A stretch of DNA of 64,000 bases from Candidatus Nitrosotalea bavarica (GCF_900167955.1 NZ_FUYK01000007.1:1-64000); one strand, 5' to 3'; counted from the stretch's first letter, positions 43,790 to 53,260 are shown. Notes: a model not told the origin generated them from the letters alone. Program-made: numbers and translations.

Positions 43790-44292
43790 GATTTAGGCTT
43801 AACGCGATTTTTTATAAGATACATCATACCAACTGCAAGTCCTGCAAGACCTGCCATAAGTACGATGAATCCAGAAATATCTGCTAATTCTATACCTTGA
43901 GGATAATATCCTATAATACCGAGAATCTGAATTTCTCTCTGTCCTTGATTCTCTATTTGTAAGGTGTAATTTCCAGAGGTAGAAATCTTGAAAATTTCCT
44001 GAATTGGACTTTTTGTTATAGATTTTGTTATTATTGCATTGCCATTAGGATCAATTACAATTGCTTTGATATTGTCATCGTTTCTTAGATCAGTTACCTG
44101 AATCACATATACTGCTTTTTGATTGTTGTTTAGGTCCATTCCTTTTGTAATGGTCATTTGTGTTCCAGCACTCAAAGTCTCTTGTTGGTTTTCGAGATTT
44201 TCAGAAGTTATTTGAGATTGATATGCTGTTATGGCAATTCCAATCAATACAAGTATTCCACTTGTTATTATGATTGTTTTAGGTTTTATCAC
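43786..44292 (-). CDS. Two-TM protein with extracellular beta domain, unknown function
   Basis: A 168-residue protein. A first helix (TIIITSGILVLIGIAITAY, ~5-23) is followed by a soluble domain of about 110 residues (FKISTSGNYTLQIENQGQREIQILGII looks like a final beta sandwich strand set). A second helix (ISGFIVLMAGLAGLAVGMMYLI, ~139-160) and a basic cytoplasmic end complete it. The layout is the same as the partial gene at 1-429, so the two are likely paralogues. It lies 72 bp from the divergent 1009-residue surface protein gene. Confidence 0.65.
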   Translation of the reverse strand: MIKPKTIIITSGILVLIGIAITAYQSQITSENLENQQETLSAGTQMTITKGMDLNNNQKAVYVIQVTDLRNDDNIKAIVIDPNGNAIITKSITKSPIQEIFKISTSGNYTLQIENQGQREIQILGIIGYYPQGIELADISGFIVLMAGLAGLAVGMMYLIKNRVKPKS

Positions 44293-44363
44293 AGTGCGTC
44301 TGAAATCTGACCCTTAGTTAAAACTTGGTATGAATATGTCATGATATATCTATCATAAATGGT

Positions 44364-47300
44364 ATGAATTATTCGATAACATTATCTTGTACATCTTCTC
44401 ATATTAGAAAGTTGTATAAAATTCTGATAATCTTTCTAGTTCTTTCAATGATAATACCTCCCATGACTCTACCTGATGCAAAAGCCTATTCTGATCATCC
44501 TAATCTTTTTGTTTCTGCAGAAAATAGTCTTTTTAATAATTATTTTTCTGGACCAATGGTAGTTGAAGTTATGGTGACAGAATCTAATAGCCAATTAGAT
44601 CAAGTATTGGGTGAACCAAATGTTTCTGTAGGTGGAAGTCGTCTTCGAATGGTTCAAAGCACTGATGGTAATTGGTATGGCTTTTTTGCAAATACTGAAT
44701 CTGCACAACAAGCTGATCAGGCAGCTCTTTCAGGATCTCCAGGTCAAAGTACTGACTTTGGCGTCTTTTGTTCTAGGTCTACAGCTCCATCAGTTCTAGG
44801 AGTAGATATTTCACAGACTGATGGAGTGGCAATTCCTGATTCTGCAGGCTTGTCTGGTACTACACAAGGAACTGCGGGCTTTAATTCATGCACTGGTAAT
44901 GCAACAACTCCATCAAGTCAAAATAATGTTATACGAAATCCTCCGTCTCTGAATACAAATCCCAAAGTTCCAGTGGGCCAGATAGGAATTAATCCAAATA
45001 TTTGGCCTTTTATCCAACTTTTTACTTTAAGTAATAATGTTCACATAGAATATGACGGTTCAACAGGTACTCAAAGTGTAGACCTTACTTATTCAGACAT
45101 TCCAAATATTTCATTAAAACTTGACAAAGATGCATATCCAACTGGTTCAGATGTTTTTGCAACAATAAATGATATTGAATTAAGCATAGATCCAACATCC
45201 ATAAACTCATGGACATTCAATGTTGGTTCACCTCAGGCCACATTTTACCAAGCCTTTTCTGAATCTGGTAGGAGTACAAGTGGATCTGGATTAGTAAATC
45301 TACTACCCTATCTGAGCAGTATGGGCTTCAAGGATAATGGACAGCTAACTATGGATACATCTGATGTTGTTAATCTGAAAACTAATTCTGTTCAAACAAG
45401 CTCATCACTTAATAGTATATACAACAAATTGGTAACTTTTGTAGAAACAGGACCACATACTGGAATTTTTTCAAGTTCCTTTGCGAGTGTTTCTACTATT
45501 GGAACATTACCGGATGCTCCTAGGGGTCACTCTGGATCAATTACTTATGATCTTCAAAGCGCTTCTATTGTTTCTGGTACTTCTACTGCGACCCTTACTC
45601 TTGGTACTGGTCAGAGTCAATTTAATCCAGGTCAAAGAGAAACAATTACTCTAGTAGATAATACTCAAAATCTTAACTCAAATCAGATTGATCAACTAGA
45701 TGTTTTTAGAAGTTCTGCAAAAATCCCAACCTTGGAGATTGGAAGTCCAATTACATTGAGTAGCTCATCAGGTGTTACATTCTATAATTCTTCAAGCACT
45801 CTTGTAGTTCCATCTGTTATATTTGATAGTAATTCCTTGAGATTGATTGTGGATACTAGAGGTCAATCTATGTCTAATTTCCAGAAAATCACAATTAATC
45901 TTGGCATTACAGCCCAGTCTCTCAAGAACTTGTTCATAGATACAAGTCAATCAAATTCGGGCGGGACTAACTGGATTAACTATGACCTAAGATCTTTTCA
46001 ACAACAACTTGGCATAACATCATTTTCTGGTGCTAGTATGACATTATACTTTGGCTCTGTTGGGAGTTCACCAGTTCAAATTTTAGCACCGGGAACAATT
46101 GTTTCTGGTAACGGCTTAGTTCAGATAAGTGATGCTACAGTGGCATCTATTGAATCAATGTCATCAGGCCTGCCAGTATATTTGGAAATTAATTTCAATA
46201 CTTCAGGCGGCTTTTCAAATCCAAGTGATACTCAACCCATAGTTTTTGATCTTTTTTCCTTTGGAACCAAAAATGGTCAACAAGAAAATAATGGTATCTA
46301 CAGAGCAGAACTACAAGAAACATCTGCTAATTCTGGTGTATTTTCTGGAACAATGGAATATGCGGTAGCAAATCAATTAAATCAATTTGATCCTAATCTG
46401 ATTAAGGGACTTAGTACTTTTGGAAGTAATATTAAATTTCTTGTAAATAATGACCTTACTGATGCTAATGCAATACACTTTTCAATTATTAGTACTCAAG
46501 GAGGAGGAACGTCTGCACCTACAACATCTCAGAATAGTCTTCCTACGCATACTGGTATAGTAACACTGGACTCGCCAACTTATAGAATCGGTTCAGTTGT
46601 TACAGTTACTGTCATTGATCCTGATCTAGTTACTGATGCTAATACTATTGTAACTTATCCAGCTGTAAATGATCCTAACTCAGCAGCAGATGATACTGTT
46701 GGAGATAGTAGTGGAAACATACTCCTAGAAGTTTGGATCAAGGGATATAGATTTCAACATTGTACCATAAATGGAGTCACATATGGAGGACTTGGTGCTA
46801 CCGGTTTTTCACTGATTGAAACAGGACCAGGTACTGGAATATTCAAGGGTAGTTTTGGAATGCCCGCACAGATATGCAGTGAGGACGGAACTACTTTAAT
46901 TTCCTCTGTTGGAGGTACTGTTCAGGCAAGGTATCACGATTTTCAAGATGAATTTGGTAGATCAGTCATAATCGAATCTACCGTTGGTGCCGCACCTGCC
47001 ACACCACAACCCGTACCACAACCTACAACAACCTCGATGCAATACAATACAATTTCAAAGTCAACTCAAATTAGTGATAAATCAGGAAGACCATTACTTC
47101 AAAATCCACATGTTGGGCAAACAATTAATTTCCAAAGTATGATTTCAAACAAATTATACTCAAACTATCAGAAAATTTCTTACATTGTTCAGATAAAAGA
47201 TAGTGACAATAAAGTAGTTTTCCTAAAATGGTCTGAAGATAATCTTGTAAATCTATCAACTACCAATGAAGCAATTCAATGGATGCCAACATCCCCAGGA

Positions 47301-47393
47301 GTTTATACTGCTGAAGTATATGTCTGGGATGGAATGGATACTCTAGTACCACTCATAGATGATAATCAATACAAAATTCAAGTTCTTCCATAA
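44364..47393 (+). CDS. Large secreted surface protein with S-layer-like repeat motifs
   Basis: A 1009-residue exported protein with a signal peptide near residues 15-42 (IIFLVLSMIIPPMTLPDAKA). The rest is Ser/Thr/Asn/Gly-rich beta structure with no membrane anchor. The phrase ET(G/S)xxxG(I/V)FxGxF occurs three times, at about residues 361, 652 and 819 (for example ETGPGTGIFKGSF), marking repeated domains. The last ~80 residues (QWMPTSPGVYTAEVYVWDG) are an Ig-like cap. Composition and repeats resemble thaumarchaeal S-layer-type proteins. Whether it is a structural S-layer protein or an accessory one is not decided. Confidence 0.75.
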   Translation: MNYSITLSCTSSHIRKLYKILIIFLVLSMIIPPMTLPDAKAYSDHPNLFVSAENSLFNNYFSGPMVVEVMVTESNSQLDQVLGEPNVSVGGSRLRMVQSTDGNWYGFFANTESAQQADQAALSGSPGQSTDFGVFCSRSTAPSVLGVDISQTDGVAIPDSAGLSGTTQGTAGFNSCTGNATTPSSQNNVIRNPPSLNTNPKVPVGQIGINPNIWPFIQLFTLSNNVHIEYDGSTGTQSVDLTYSDIPNISLKLDKDAYPTGSDVFATINDIELSIDPTSINSWTFNVGSPQATFYQAFSESGRSTSGSGLVNLLPYLSSMGFKDNGQLTMDTSDVVNLKTNSVQTSSSLNSIYNKLVTFVETGPHTGIFSSSFASVSTIGTLPDAPRGHSGSITYDLQSASIVSGTSTATLTLGTGQSQFNPGQRETITLVDNTQNLNSNQIDQLDVFRSSAKIPTLEIGSPITLSSSSGVTFYNSSSTLVVPSVIFDSNSLRLIVDTRGQSMSNFQKITINLGITAQSLKNLFIDTSQSNSGGTNWINYDLRSFQQQLGITSFSGASMTLYFGSVGSSPVQILAPGTIVSGNGLVQISDATVASIESMSSGLPVYLEINFNTSGGFSNPSDTQPIVFDLFSFGTKNGQQENNGIYRAELQETSANSGVFSGTMEYAVANQLNQFDPNLIKGLSTFGSNIKFLVNNDLTDANAIHFSIISTQGGGTSAPTTSQNSLPTHTGIVTLDSPTYRIGSVVTVTVIDPDLVTDANTIVTYPAVNDPNSAADDTVGDSSGNILLEVWIKGYRFQHCTINGVTYGGLGATGFSLIETGPGTGIFKGSFGMPAQICSEDGTTLISSVGGTVQARYHDFQDEFGRSVIIESTVGAAPATPQPVPQPTTTSMQYNTISKSTQISDKSGRPLLQNPHVGQTINFQSMISNKLYSNYQKISYIVQIKDSDNKVVFLKWSEDNLVNLSTTNEAIQWMPTSPGVYTAEVYVWDGMDTLVPLIDDNQYKIQVLP

Positions 47394-47408
47394 TAGAAAT
47401 TTTGAATT

Positions 47409-48566
47409 TTAAAAATTGTATTTGCTTTTGTATGGTGACACTGCGCGTAATTCCTTAACCACTTTTTTTAATACGTCTACAGTTTCATCAATTTCTTGTT
47501 CCGTATTTGTTATTCCTACTGTAAGACGTAAAGACCCTGTAACTTGCTCATGCGAAAACCCCATGGCTTTTAACACATGCGATGCTTTTTGGATCTTTAC
47601 AGAACAAGCAGAACCCGTAGATGCAGATATTTTATTTTCGTCTAATTTTATTATTAGATCCTCTCCACTTACACCCAGAAAAGTAAAATGAGTATTATTA
47701 GGAATTCTCATATCTGGATGTCCATTAAGTGTAGTGGATGGTATTTCAGATAAAACGCGTGAGATCAACCTTGTAGATAATTTTTTGAAATGAGCCATCT
47801 TCTCATTCACGTCATCCTTTATTAATTTACATGCCATTCCAAATCCTACAATGCTTGCTACGTTTTCTGTGCCAGATCGTAATCCTCTTTCTTGACCTCC
47901 TCCTAACATTAGAGGTGATATTTTTACACCATTTTTGATATACAATGCACCTACACCTTTTGGACCATTTATTTTGTGAGATGATATTGAAAGCAAATCA
48001 ATTCCAAATTCCTTGACGTCTATGGGGGTTTTTCCTACTGCTTGGACTGCATCTGTATGAAAGATAATGTTCTTCTCTCTTGCAATTTTAGCTATTTCCT
48101 TTATGGGCTGTATTGTGCCAACTTCATTATTAGCATACATTATTGTAATCAGACAAGTGTCATCCGAAATCTCTTTTTTGAGATCTTCTGGATTTACAAA
48201 GCCATATTGATCTACGGGAAGAAAAGATATTCGATATCCTTCTTTTTCAAGATGTTTACATGGTTCAAGTATTGCGTCATGTTCAATAGATGATGTTATG
48301 ATGTGTTTGCCTTTACTTTGTGATGATATTCCATAGATTGCAGTATTGTTTGATTCTGTTCCTCCTGAAGTTATGAGTATTTCATTGATATCCGCATTGA
48401 CTAGTGCGGCAATTCTTTTCCTTGCATTTTGAATTGCGGTATTTGCAAGCCTACCATGTCTATGTATGGAAGAAGGATTTCCGTATTGTTCTCTGAAATA
48501 AGGTAACATCTCTTCGATGACCTTTTCATGAACTGGTGTAGATGCGGCATTATCTAAGTAAATCAA
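47409..48566 (-). CDS. Cysteine desulfurase (NifS/IscS class)
   Basis: A 385-residue PLP enzyme that takes sulfur from cysteine and holds it as a persulfide. MIYLDNAASTPVHEKV is the family start; GNPSSIHRHG, TSGGTESNN, FHTDAVQAVGK and the PLP lysine in SISSHKINGPKG are present. The catalytic Cys is in ASTGSACSV. It overlaps the larE stop by 4 bp and is translated right after LarE. This points to sulfur supply for LarE or for Fe-S assembly; no scaffold gene is adjacent. Confidence 0.94.
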   Translation of the reverse strand: MIYLDNAASTPVHEKVIEEMLPYFREQYGNPSSIHRHGRLANTAIQNARKRIAALVNADINEILITSGGTESNNTAIYGISSQSKGKHIITSSIEHDAILEPCKHLEKEGYRISFLPVDQYGFVNPEDLKKEISDDTCLITIMYANNEVGTIQPIKEIAKIAREKNIIFHTDAVQAVGKTPIDVKEFGIDLLSISSHKINGPKGVGALYIKNGVKISPLMLGGGQERGLRSGTENVASIVGFGMACKLIKDDVNEKMAHFKKLSTRLISRVLSEIPSTTLNGHPDMRIPNNTHFTFLGVSGEDLIIKLDENKISASTGSACSVKIQKASHVLKAMGFSHEQVTGSLRLTVGITNTEQEIDETVDVLKKVVKELRAVSPYKSKYNF

Positions 48567-49363
48567 TCTGTTATCACATTGAGTTTGCCTGATCGATATC
48601 CACTAGGATCAACTAAGACTGTATTAAATCCAAACTGATTCATGTATTCCTTTAACACTGACATCTTTTTCTCGTCACTGAGAAAAACAATTTCATTTTT
48701 ATCTACTTCTATATTGGCGCTATTTCCAAAGTCGCGAACTCTTACCTGTCTTACACCAAAAAGTTGTTTTATCATAGTCTCACTCTTCTCAATTCTTGCA
48801 AGCTTTTCAGCGGTAACGGTATTTCCCCATGGAATGCGTGATGCTAAACAGGAATTGGATGGTTTGTCATGGATTGAAAGACCCATCTCTCTTGCTACTC
48901 TTCTAACATCTAATTTTTTGAATCTACTTTCCACTAGTGGACTTTGAACACCAATTTCTTTTAGGGCTACTATTCCAGGTCTGTACTCTGTAAGATCATC
49001 TAGGTTAGTTCCATCAACGATGAGGCCAATTTTTTCTATTTTTGATAGTCTAAGAAGGTGCTCTGATAATTCTGTTCTACAATGAAAACATCTGTTTTGA
49101 TCATTCTTTACAAAGTCTGGATTATCTAGTTCATTGTATTCAATAATTATGTGCCTAATTCCTATCTCTTGACAAACTATCTTTGCAGATTCCAACTCTT
49201 CCTGAGAGAGTGTCTTGTAATCTGCTGTTACTGCAATAGCCTGTTTACCTAGAGCTTTTTGAGCAGCATATGCCACAAGAGCACTATCAACACCACCAGA
49301 AAGAGCTACCAGAACTTTTTCTTTTCCATAAAACCAATTTACTAATTCTTCGAACTGTTTCAT
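48563..49363 (-). CDS. larE: LarE, sulfur transferase for nickel-pincer nucleotide cofactor
   Basis: A PP-loop ATP pyrophosphatase (266 residues) that adenylates the pyridinium dicarboxylate mononucleotide and inserts sulfur. The PP-loop is SGGVDS (22-27). RCFHC (C92, C95) and the LarE motif SNSCLASRIPWG with C172 are present. C172 matches the sacrificial cysteine of Lactobacillus LarE; no further cysteine follows, so this is the single-Cys type rather than the [4Fe-4S] type. Overlaps larC and the cysteine desulfurase gene by 4 bp each. Confidence 0.93.
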   Translation of the reverse strand: MKQFEELVNWFYGKEKVLVALSGGVDSALVAYAAQKALGKQAIAVTADYKTLSQEELESAKIVCQEIGIRHIIIEYNELDNPDFVKNDQNRCFHCRTELSEHLLRLSKIEKIGLIVDGTNLDDLTEYRPGIVALKEIGVQSPLVESRFKKLDVRRVAREMGLSIHDKPSNSCLASRIPWGNTVTAEKLARIEKSETMIKQLFGVRQVRVRDFGNSANIEVDKNEIVFLSDEKKMSVLKEYMNQFGFNTVLVDPSGYRSGKLNVITD

Positions 49364-50592
49364 TTTATGTTTAGTCTCCGTTTGACTTCATCTGATATCA
49401 AATCAGCTGTCACTTTAAATGATAAATCTAATGACTCTGCAATTAATTTGACATCATCTGCTTCTACTTTGAAATGCTTTACAGTCTCCTCATGTTTTAC
49501 AATCTTACATCTAACAGTGAAATTTTTTCCTTGTAATAGAATGGGTACTGTGACAATTATTCTTGGAACAATATATCGATTAGAAGATCTTACTCGTACG
49601 CCTAAAGTGCCAGTCTCTGAAACAAGTGTATTCATCAGGCTATTTGTAACAGATGGCTCACATATGACGGAAACAAGATTGGTCGGTCTTCCTTTCTTTG
49701 TTATAGCTCCTGTTACAGTAACATCTTTTGCACCATTTGCAATTAACTTATCAATCATATGTCCAATTGTCTCACCAGAGACATCATCTAGGTTTGTTTC
49801 AAGAATTTGTACTGTATCTAACTGAAATTCGCTTGTTGATTCTCCTCTGACAATTTTCAAAACATTGGAAAATCCCTCAAAGTCTTTACTTCCAGCACCA
49901 TATCCTATTGATTTTATTTTCATTGTTGGATAAAATTCTGAACATCTATTTGCCAGATTTACAAGGAGACTTGCACCAGTTGGTGTGGTTAGTTCCTCTT
50001 TAACCTGTCCTCCGCAAATTATTGTATCTGAATTACGAAATATTTCAAGTATGGCACTTGCAGGATTGGATGTAGTTCCATGAGAGAAAGTTAGAGTGCC
50101 TCCACCAACTGCCACTGGTGTTGAAATAATCTGGTCTGAAAATAATTTTAGATCATCTAATGCAATAGCTGAACCAATAATATCTATGGCAGTATCAATA
50201 CTTGATGCTTCATGAAAATGTACTGATTCTAATGGTTCTCCATGTATCTTCGACTCTGCATGAAGCAATGATCTGATGCTTTCCTTTGTAAAAACTTTGG
50301 CCTTCTCAGATAATCCTATCTTGTCTGATGTTGACAATATACACTCTTGAATCTCCATTCCTTTTCGTTCGTGGTGATTCTCACTTGTCTCTAAAACAAG
50401 ACGTGTTGCCTCTATTCCATGTTTTACAACTTTGTCAAAATCTAATTTTGTAATTTTAGAACCTCTGAGATAATCTTCAACTGAATGTACACCATCTATG
50501 ACTTTGGACTTGTTTGCTCCTATGCTAACTAATGAAGAAAGTAACATATCTCCAGAGATTCCAGCTATCTGTGCATCGATTACAAGTACCAT
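49360..50592 (-). CDS. larC: LarC, nickel insertase/cyclometallase for nickel-pincer nucleotide
   Basis: A CTP-dependent enzyme that inserts nickel into the pincer nucleotide. 410 residues, one continuous frame, unlike the frameshift-split larC1/C2 of Lactobacillus plantarum. DAQIAGISGDMLLSSL, HFHEASSIDTAIDIIGSA, TTPTGASLL and the later LETNLDDVSGETIGHM are LarC hallmarks. First gene of larC-larE-cysteine desulfurase on the minus strand, divergent from malate dehydrogenase across 126 bp. Confidence 0.93.
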   Translation of the reverse strand: MVLVIDAQIAGISGDMLLSSLVSIGANKSKVIDGVHSVEDYLRGSKITKLDFDKVVKHGIEATRLVLETSENHHERKGMEIQECILSTSDKIGLSEKAKVFTKESIRSLLHAESKIHGEPLESVHFHEASSIDTAIDIIGSAIALDDLKLFSDQIISTPVAVGGGTLTFSHGTTSNPASAILEIFRNSDTIICGGQVKEELTTPTGASLLVNLANRCSEFYPTMKIKSIGYGAGSKDFEGFSNVLKIVRGESTSEFQLDTVQILETNLDDVSGETIGHMIDKLIANGAKDVTVTGAITKKGRPTNLVSVICEPSVTNSLMNTLVSETGTLGVRVRSSNRYIVPRIIVTVPILLQGKNFTVRCKIVKHEETVKHFKVEADDVKLIAESLDLSFKVTADLISDEVKRRLNIK

Positions 50593-50718
50593 GATTTTCT
50601 AAATATACTAGAATGCATATAAATTGTAATTTGTCCGTAACTTGTTTGGAGAAATAATATATCATAATTCTGATAAAAGACAGTCAAGTTTAATTAGAGA
50701 TTACATTGAGGGCATTTT

Positions 50719-51633
50719 ATGATTACAATTATTGGCTCTGGAAAAGTAGGTGGAGCAGCTGCATTATTTACAGCTCTTAGAAAAGTTACAGATGAAATAC
50801 TGCTATTAGATGTAGTTCAAGGTCTTCCACAAGGAGAGGCTATGGACATAAATCACATGTTGGCAGAAAAAGGAATTGATGTAAACGTTAGAGGTTCAAA
50901 TGATTATTCTGAAATGAAAGGCTCTGATATTGTAGTTGTTGTTGCTGGTTCTGGCAGAAAACCTGGAATGACAAGAATGGATCTTTTAAAAATAAATGCG
51001 TCAATAGTAAAAGGTGTTGTAGAAAATATTCAAAAATATGCTAAGGATGCAATGATACTTCCAGTAACTAATCCGTTAGATCCAATGGCGTATCTTGCTT
51101 ACAAAGTCTCGGGATTTCAAAGAAACAGAGTATTTGGAATGGGTGGCATGCTTGATTTGTCACGATTTACACAATTTATACACGAAGCTACAGGTTACTC
51201 GAGAAATTCAATACGTGCACTTGTAGTAGGTGAACATGGCGAGAACATGCTCCCACTTCCAAGATTCTCTACTGTATCTGGAATGCCACTTTCTTCAATT
51301 TTACCAAAGGAGAAAATTGAAGAAATTGTACAGGGAACAAGACAAGTTGCAGCAAAGGTAATAGAACTAAAGGGTGCAACAGTTCATGCCCCGGGAAATG
51401 CAATATCTACAATCATAGAGGCGGTATTAAACAACACAAGACAAGTTATTCCTGTAGCAACATATCTTGATGGAGAATATGGTTACTCTGATGTCACTAT
51501 TGGTGTTCCAGCAGTTATAGGTAGAAACGGTGTTGAGAAAATAATAGAATTGGACCTGGATTCAAGTGAAAAAGAGTGGTTCAAAAAAGGAGTAGAAAGC
51601 GTCAAGAATGCCATCTCAAATCTTGGACTCTGA
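50719..51633 (+). CDS. mdh: Malate dehydrogenase (LDH/MDH family)
   Basis: NAD(P)-dependent malate/oxaloacetate interconversion. 304 residues with [15 protein letters not shown] as the dinucleotide loop and LLLDVVQG, whose Asp suits NAD. The catalytic His is in [12 protein letters not shown]. The specificity loop [15 protein letters not shown] has Arg at the position that separates MDH from LDH (Gln). It lies between larC and larB; larB starts 33 bp downstream on the same strand. This suggests a link between 2-hydroxy-acid metabolism and the nickel cofactor, or simple co-localisation. Confidence 0.95.
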   Translation: MITIIGSGKVGGAAALFTALRKVTDEILLLDVVQGLPQGEAMDINHMLAEKGIDVNVRGSNDYSEMKGSDIVVVVAGSGRKPGMTRMDLLKINASIVKGVVENIQKYAKDAMILPVTNPLDPMAYLAYKVSGFQRNRVFGMGGMLDLSRFTQFIHEATGYSRNSIRALVVGEHGENMLPLPRFSTVSGMPLSSILPKEKIEEIVQGTRQVAAKVIELKGATVHAPGNAISTIIEAVLNNTRQVIPVATYLDGEYGYSDVTIGVPAVIGRNGVEKIIELDLDSSEKEWFKKGVESVKNAISNLGL

Positions 51634-51666
51634 TTAAATTTTTAACTACACCATAACTATCACTTT

Positions 51667-52467
51667 ATGTTGGATCTTACAGAAATACTAGAATCACTTG
51701 ATCTTGGAAAGATAAGCGTCTCAAAGGCTAAGAAGCTACTTTCACTCTACTCTGTAGAAAAAATTGAAGATTTTGCTAAGATGGATATGAGTAGAAAGTT
51801 ACGACGTGGAATACCAGAGGTTATTTTCGCTGAAAAAAAAGAATTTTTGGACCTTAAGAAGATAATTCTTGCAACAACATCTAAAGCAGATTCTATCCTT
51901 GTCTCAAGAATCAACAAAGGTCACTATAAAAAAATATTGACTTTTTCTAAAAGGAACAAATTGAAAATACAGACAGGTAAAAATACCACAACTATACTTT
52001 TCTTTAAAAAATTGTCTTCCACAGGAGGAAAAGTAGGGATACTAACAGCGGGAACTTCTGATGTTGGCGTGGCAGAAGAAGCAAGACTAATGTGTGAATC
52101 TATGGGATGTCAATGTATCTGCAGTTATGATGTTGGCATAGCTGGAATTCATAGGCTTTTTCCTATAGTTAAAAAAATGATACGCGATGATGTAGATGCA
52201 ATTATAGTAGTTGCTGGAATGGAAGGGGCACTTGCATCAATAATCTCATCACTAGTGGATATACCTGTAATTGGAGTGCCATCCTCAGTTGGATATGGTT
52301 ATGGAGAAAAAGGAGTTGCAGCATTGGCATCTATGTTACAGAGTTGTACTTTGGGACTTTCTGTTGTTAATATTGACAATGGCATAGGTGCAGGAGCATT
52401 TGCAGCTAATGTAGCAAATAGAAGTGTAAGAAAAAAATCAAGTCTTAATAATTCCAAGACTTCCTAA
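51667..52467 (+). CDS. larB: LarB, pyridinium dicarboxylate mononucleotide synthase
   Basis: Carboxylates and hydrolyses nicotinic acid adenine dinucleotide, the first step of nickel-pincer nucleotide synthesis. The C-terminal half is PurE-like: GKVGILTAGTSDVGVAEEARLMCESMG, then VVAGMEGALASIISSLVDIPVIGVPSSVGYG and NIDNGIGAGAFAANVA, all typical of LarB. The N-terminal ~120 residues carry the usual LarB start region. 266 residues. Follows mdh on the plus strand; the 3' end overlaps the convergent VIT-family gene by 30 bp. Confidence 0.93.
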   Translation: MLDLTEILESLDLGKISVSKAKKLLSLYSVEKIEDFAKMDMSRKLRRGIPEVIFAEKKEFLDLKKIILATTSKADSILVSRINKGHYKKILTFSKRNKLKIQTGKNTTTILFFKKLSSTGGKVGILTAGTSDVGVAEEARLMCESMGCQCICSYDVGIAGIHRLFPIVKKMIRDDVDAIIVVAGMEGALASIISSLVDIPVIGVPSSVGYGYGEKGVAALASMLQSCTLGLSVVNIDNGIGAGAFAANVANRSVRKKSSLNNSKTS

Positions 52468-53157
52468 TTCAGAACCTATTCCATATCCTATGAGAGCAAT
52501 ACCAGTACCCAGTCCTGCCATCTCTAATCCTCCTCGTAGCATACTAATGTTGGCAATCTTTGATTTAATCGCACCAATGACAAAAGATGCAGAAAGACTT
52601 ACTCCAATTGCCACAAAGAGTGGAATATATCCGCTTAAAAAGAAATAAGGAATAATCGGTAGGATTCCTCCAACAAGAAAAGCACCAAACATGCGGAAAG
52701 CACTCTTTAGAGGACTTCCAACTATTTCTAAATTCAGTTTGAGTTCTTCTGTAAGCATTGTATCTAACCAAACTTTCTTGTCTGATGTAATCTTGTTTAC
52801 AATTTTCTCTAAATCCTGACCTGTGAATCCTTTTGTCTTGTATACATCTTCTATCTCTCTTCTTTCTGCTTCTGGTACATTGTCCATCTCCCATTTCTCT
52901 CGTTCAATCTCAGAATTGAGAATCTGTCTTTGTGATTTTACAGCAAGATAATTCTGGACAGCCATTGCTTTAGCACCTGTAAACATGGCAACAATGGCTG
53001 CAAGTATGATTATGTTGGAAGACATTGCTGCCCCTCCAACTCCAGCTACAAGGCCTAGTGAAGTGTTTATTCCGTCGCCAAAACCAAATACGAAATCTCT
53101 TATCGAACTACTCTCTTTTTGATGTGCTTCAACATGTCTTGGTTCTACTCCGACCAT
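52438..53157 (-). CDS. VIT1/CCC1-family iron/manganese transporter
   Basis: A 239-residue membrane protein of the vacuolar-iron-transporter family. Helix 1 contains the family phrase RDFVFGFGDGINTSLGLVAGV. The cytoplasmic metal-binding loop is Glu-rich (IEREKWEMDNVPEAERREIEDVYKTKGF, TEELKLNLE). Helices 3-5 follow (GAFLVGGILPIIPYFF, IGVSLSASFVIGAI, LEMAGLGTGIALIGYGIG). Members export or store Fe(II)/Mn(II). Convergent with larB and divergent from the radical SAM gene. Whether it has anything to do with nickel is unknown. Confidence 0.92.
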   Translation of the reverse strand: MVGVEPRHVEAHQKESSSIRDFVFGFGDGINTSLGLVAGVGGAAMSSNIIILAAIVAMFTGAKAMAVQNYLAVKSQRQILNSEIEREKWEMDNVPEAERREIEDVYKTKGFTGQDLEKIVNKITSDKKVWLDTMLTEELKLNLEIVGSPLKSAFRMFGAFLVGGILPIIPYFFLSGYIPLFVAIGVSLSASFVIGAIKSKIANISMLRGGLEMAGLGTGIALIGYGIGSELGSLGIIKT

Positions 53158-53227
53158 TGTCTGTAGATGGGTAATGCCTGTTTATATGTCAAAAGTAAAA
53201 TGTTTCATACTATGCCAAGGTAAACGA

Positions 53228-53235
53228 TTTATATC
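53228..53235 (+). promoter_or_regulatory. TATA box for the radical SAM gene
   Basis: TTTATATC is centred about 29 nt before ATG 53261. GA-rich sequence fills the space to the start codon, with no clear Shine-Dalgarno. Confidence 0.55.
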
Positions 53236-53260
53236 ATAGAAAGAACTCGAAGAAAGAAGA

